Source of the DNA: Synechococcus sp. PCC 6312
Lineage (GTDB): Bacteria > Cyanobacteriota > Cyanobacteriia > Thermosynechococcales > Thermosynechococcaceae
NCBI RefSeq assembly: GCF_000316685.1
Contig: NC_019680.1
Span: forward strand, 2,667,501 to 2,731,500
Length of the DNA: 64,000 bases
Direction of reading: 5' to 3'
In this document: piece after piece, positions 62,701-64,000 of the stretch
How positions within the stretch are numbered: the stretch's first letter is position 1
Layout: the number at the start of each line of letters is the position of its first letter
The notes under the pieces: generated by a model
What the model saw: the letters and a program-made list of their open reading frames with translations, nothing else
What the model was told of the DNA's origin: nothing
The model's database searches: none
Made by a program: the position numbers and the translations under genes

Positions 62701-62948
62701 TGACTTCGGCGTTGGGGATGTTGCCCTTGGCCTGGGGAACGGGGGCGGGGAAAGAAGTGCTGCAACCCTTGGCGATTGTGGTGCTGGGGGGGCTGTTCAC
62801 CTCCACGGCCTTAACCTTGCTGGTGTTACCGGCCCTCTATGCCCAGTTTGGTCGCTACTTCCTGCCCAAAACTGCGCTGGAACCTGAACTAGAGGAGTTT
62901 AACCCACCAGGCCCAGGCGAGCCGCTGAACGTTAGTCAAGTGCCCTAA
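59781..62948 (+). CDS. Heavy-metal RND efflux pump (CusA/CzcA/NrsA-like)
   Basis: The protein has 1055 residues. The first helix is at residues 12-31, and PLDVFPQFAPPQVEIQTEAP is the HME-RND signature region. Two large periplasmic loops and two six-helix blocks follow, with AIGSVVDDSIVDMENCYRGL in the proton-relay helix 4. It exports divalent metal ions from periplasm or cytoplasm using the proton gradient. It is preceded by its adaptor and followed by a lipoprotein. Confidence 0.94.
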   Translation: MLNGILKWSIAQRWLVVIGAIIVTILGSYNLTQMPLDVFPQFAPPQVEIQTEAPGLAPEEVESLVTLPIESAINGTPGIETVRSSSAVGISVVRAIFSWDTDVYRARQLVTERLQQAQTKLPAGVETPAISPISSPIGTILMYALTVKNEDGATPTTDLMEVRRLVDRTITNQLLAVPGVSNVLTYGGDIRQYQVLVDPAKLQAFDVSLDDVTLAAEQANLNGAGGFLIGPDQEEIIRGIGRIESLEDLANSVITSRNGVPIRLGDVAQVQIGAALARGDGSVNGQRAVVMVIDKQPQADTPTVTRDVERTMAAIKAGLPEDVEVIETFRQENFIAAATDNVRDSLRDGIIIVSVVMLLFLMNWRTAVITLSAIPLSVLIGLLILNGLGQGINTMTLGGLAVAIGSVVDDSIVDMENCYRGLRENQAQGNPKHPLQVVYDTSVEVRTSVIFSTVIIVVVFAPIFTLTGVEGRIFAPMGVAYLVSILASTFVAMTLSPALCAFLLAPRQLPSDETWVSAFSQRFYRPLLNLAIHKPKRILYIALGLFLAAMLILPMLGRVFLPEFQERSLVNAMLLYPGSSLEATNRVGLAMQDALKDDPRFRSVQLRAGRAPGDSDAGGVNLGHLDVELSDLGIKDREGSIETIREEFNKLPGVAPNIGGFISHRMDEVLSGVRSAIAVKIFGPDLNQLRQIGQDVEAAMRDIPGLVDLQLEPQVPIRQVQIQFDRAQASRYGLTVGQLAETIETAFNGRVVSQVLQEQQLFDLVVWLQPEARNNIETFRNLLISTPTGSKIPLAQVAQVNYDTGPNTINRENVSRLLVVSSNVSGRDLRSAVNEIQAKIAETVTVPSGYVIQYGGQFESEERATQNLILYGGLAIVIIAILMYFAVKSIPAMLMIMINLPLALAGGVFAIAVTGAVISVSSLVGFVTLFGVAVRNGLLLVDNYNQKFALGLPLKQVIAAGSMERLVAILMTALTSALGMLPLAWGTGAGKEVLQPLAIVVLGGLFTSTALTLLVLPALYAQFGRYFLPKTALEPELEEFNPPGPGEPLNVSQVP

Positions 62949-62993
62949 TTTTCTCAATAATCACCCTATTTAATTTTTGTGAGGAACGACATC

Positions 62994-63500
62994 ATGCAAG
63001 TCAAAATTTTATCGGTAATTATGGTCATGGGCTTGGCTTTCATCTTTAGTGCCTGTGGTGGCAGTTCGGACACAACCAGTTCATCTCCATCTCCAGCTAG
63101 TCCGTCCCCAGAAATGTCTAGCCCTAGTCCCACGCCCTCAATGGAAGCCAACAATTCAGTCACGAATGCTGAACCCTCAGATGGTCATGGCGAAGGGGGA
63201 CAAGTGGTTGAGACAGGTAAGTATCATTTGGAGTTGCTGGTCGGGAGAGAACCGGCCGGTTTGCACATTGATTTTTTTGTCCAACAGGGCCTGGATCATG
63301 CTCCGGTTGCAGGTGCAAAAGTTGTCGGTCAGTTGCAACTCCCTGATGGCAGCCAGAAAACCTTGGACTTTCAATACAGTGATACCGATAAACACTACAC
63401 GGCTTACCTGACAGATGCACCTGCGGGAGAATATCGTTTGGTTGTTCTCTCGGATATTCAAGGGGAAAAAGTCAACGGCCGGTTTACCTTTACACCCTAA
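62994..63500 (+). CDS. Metal-locus lipoprotein
   Basis: About 168 residues from ATG 62994, with GAGGA upstream. The lipobox is FSACGG (Cys about residue 21), then a Ser/Pro-rich linker and a C-terminal beta domain (YHLELLVGREPAGLHIDFFV; GEYRLVVLSDIQGEKVNGRF). A His-containing stretch (SDGHGEGGQ) may bind metal. It should be anchored in the periplasm and may buffer or deliver ions to the RND system. No named family recognised. Confidence 0.65.
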   Translation: MQVKILSVIMVMGLAFIFSACGGSSDTTSSSPSPASPSPEMSSPSPTPSMEANNSVTNAEPSDGHGEGGQVVETGKYHLELLVGREPAGLHIDFFVQQGLDHAPVAGAKVVGQLQLPDGSQKTLDFQYSDTDKHYTAYLTDAPAGEYRLVVLSDIQGEKVNGRFTFTP

Positions 63501-63627
63501 TATCCAAGCTAGAAATGTTCCTGATTCTGCAATTCCAACGCGAGTAATGAGTTCATAATTAGGTACATTAAATATCACCACATTCATCTGCTTGTAGATT
63601 ATCTCCACTCTCTGTACAGAAATTACT

Positions 63628-64000
63628 ATGCACATCAATACTCTTGAAAAATGGCAACATCTTCACAGTTTTTCCATTAATCACAATCAGGCAGAGAAAA
63701 ACACTAAAATTGTGCTTCTCCTCACAGCAGTAACAATGATTGCCGAGATTATTGCTGGTACAGTCTTTGGTTCACTAGCCCTACTCGCTGATGGTTGGCA
63801 CATGGCCACACATGCTGGAGCTTTCGGAATTGCAGTGTTTGCCTATCAATATGCCCGGAAAAATGCTAACAATCCAAAATATACCTTTGGTACTGGTAAA
63901 GTCAGTGTTTTGGGAGGGTTTACGAGCGCGATTGTGCTTGCAGTTATCGCTCTTGCCATTGCGGTGGAGTCATCTGTTCGTTTGTTTCAGCCTCAAACTA
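63628..64000 (+). CDS. CDF family cation exporter (DmeF-like), cut by the window end
   Basis: The first 124 codons from ATG 63628. The start has the DmeF-type WxHxH motif (LEKWQHLHSFSINH). It continues with TKIVLLLTAVTMIAEIIAGT, FGSLALLADGWHMATHAGAF and GTGKVSVLGGFTSAIVLAVI, the first CDF membrane helices with the metal-site residues D and H (ADGWHM). It should export Co, Ni or Zn. It extends the metal-resistance operon but may have its own promoter in the 127-base gap. Confidence 0.88.
   Translation, partial: MHINTLEKWQHLHSFSINHNQAEKNTKIVLLLTAVTMIAEIIAGTVFGSLALLADGWHMATHAGAFGIAVFAYQYARKNANNPKYTFGTGKVSVLGGFTSAIVLAVIALAIAVESSVRLFQPQT

Overview
The window reads as chromosomal DNA of a cyanobacterium, probably a unicellular Synechococcus- or Thermosynechococcus-like lineage. 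The evidence is a cyanobacterial-style kdp operon with a kinase-less KdpD, NrsS-type metal sensing next to an RND efflux pump, and several small proteins typical of cyanobacteria. By eye the usual cyanobacterial HIP1 word GCGATCGC is absent. Instead the heptamer CCAGGCC and its complement GGCCTGG is very frequent in housekeeping DNA and almost absent from the regions argued below to be acquired.

Layout. (1) 1-4.9 kb: three consecutive peptidoglycan hydrolases without signal peptides, then two membrane proteins, one with a CBS-like domain. (2) 5.1-9.5 kb: a decayed zone with a DUF5615/DUF433 toxin-antitoxin pair, a truncated BrnA-like antitoxin beside an ISL3 transposase remnant, and a tRNA-Pro followed by an integrase that has lost a catalytic arginine and a gene with three in-frame stops. 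(3) 9.5-12.1 kb: a conserved hypothetical gene and an IS630-type element abutting the end of a second one. (4) 12.1-20.9 kb: a sensor kinase/NarL regulator pair divergent from kdpA-[small protein-HNH]-kdpB-kdpF/G-kdpC-kdpD(short). (5) 20.9-31.7 kb: core genes including dapF, corA, thioredoxin, a PqqD-like/asparagine-synthetase-like RiPP cassette, CHAD, YdcF and FAH proteins, and rpsF.

(6) tRNA-Arg(CCU) at 31.9 kb is followed by a 24-kb genomic island (about 32.0-56.0 kb). It carries an intact tyrosine recombinase, a winged-helix protein with an internal 60-bp repeat, RHH and XRE regulators, a type III restriction-modification-like operon (res, UPF0158, mod, AlbA/Schlafen ATPase, zinc ribbon), umuD and umuC split by DUF433/DUF5615 genes, recQ, and a long minus-strand run of small phage-like genes (Gp157, HNH, macro domain, SWIM, DUF6876). 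Two paralogous genes with a possible DnaA-N-like fold lie on the opposite strand within this run. The island ends near a broken XRE-S24 repressor. (7) 56.6-64 kb: a heavy-metal resistance locus with an NrsS/RppB-like kinase, CusB-like adaptor, CusA/CzcA-like RND pump, lipoprotein and a DmeF-like CDF exporter cut by the window end.

How they work together: the kdp block should give high-affinity K+ uptake, plausibly controlled by the divergent two-component pair because the local KdpD has no kinase module. The last block should sense and export divalent metal, but its response regulator is missing locally, where the island borders it. The least explained parts are the island's paralogous opposite-strand genes with their dispersed TTGTTCTAGGGG motif, the leaderless peptidoglycan-hydrolase cassette, and the precursor-less PqqD/cyclase pair.
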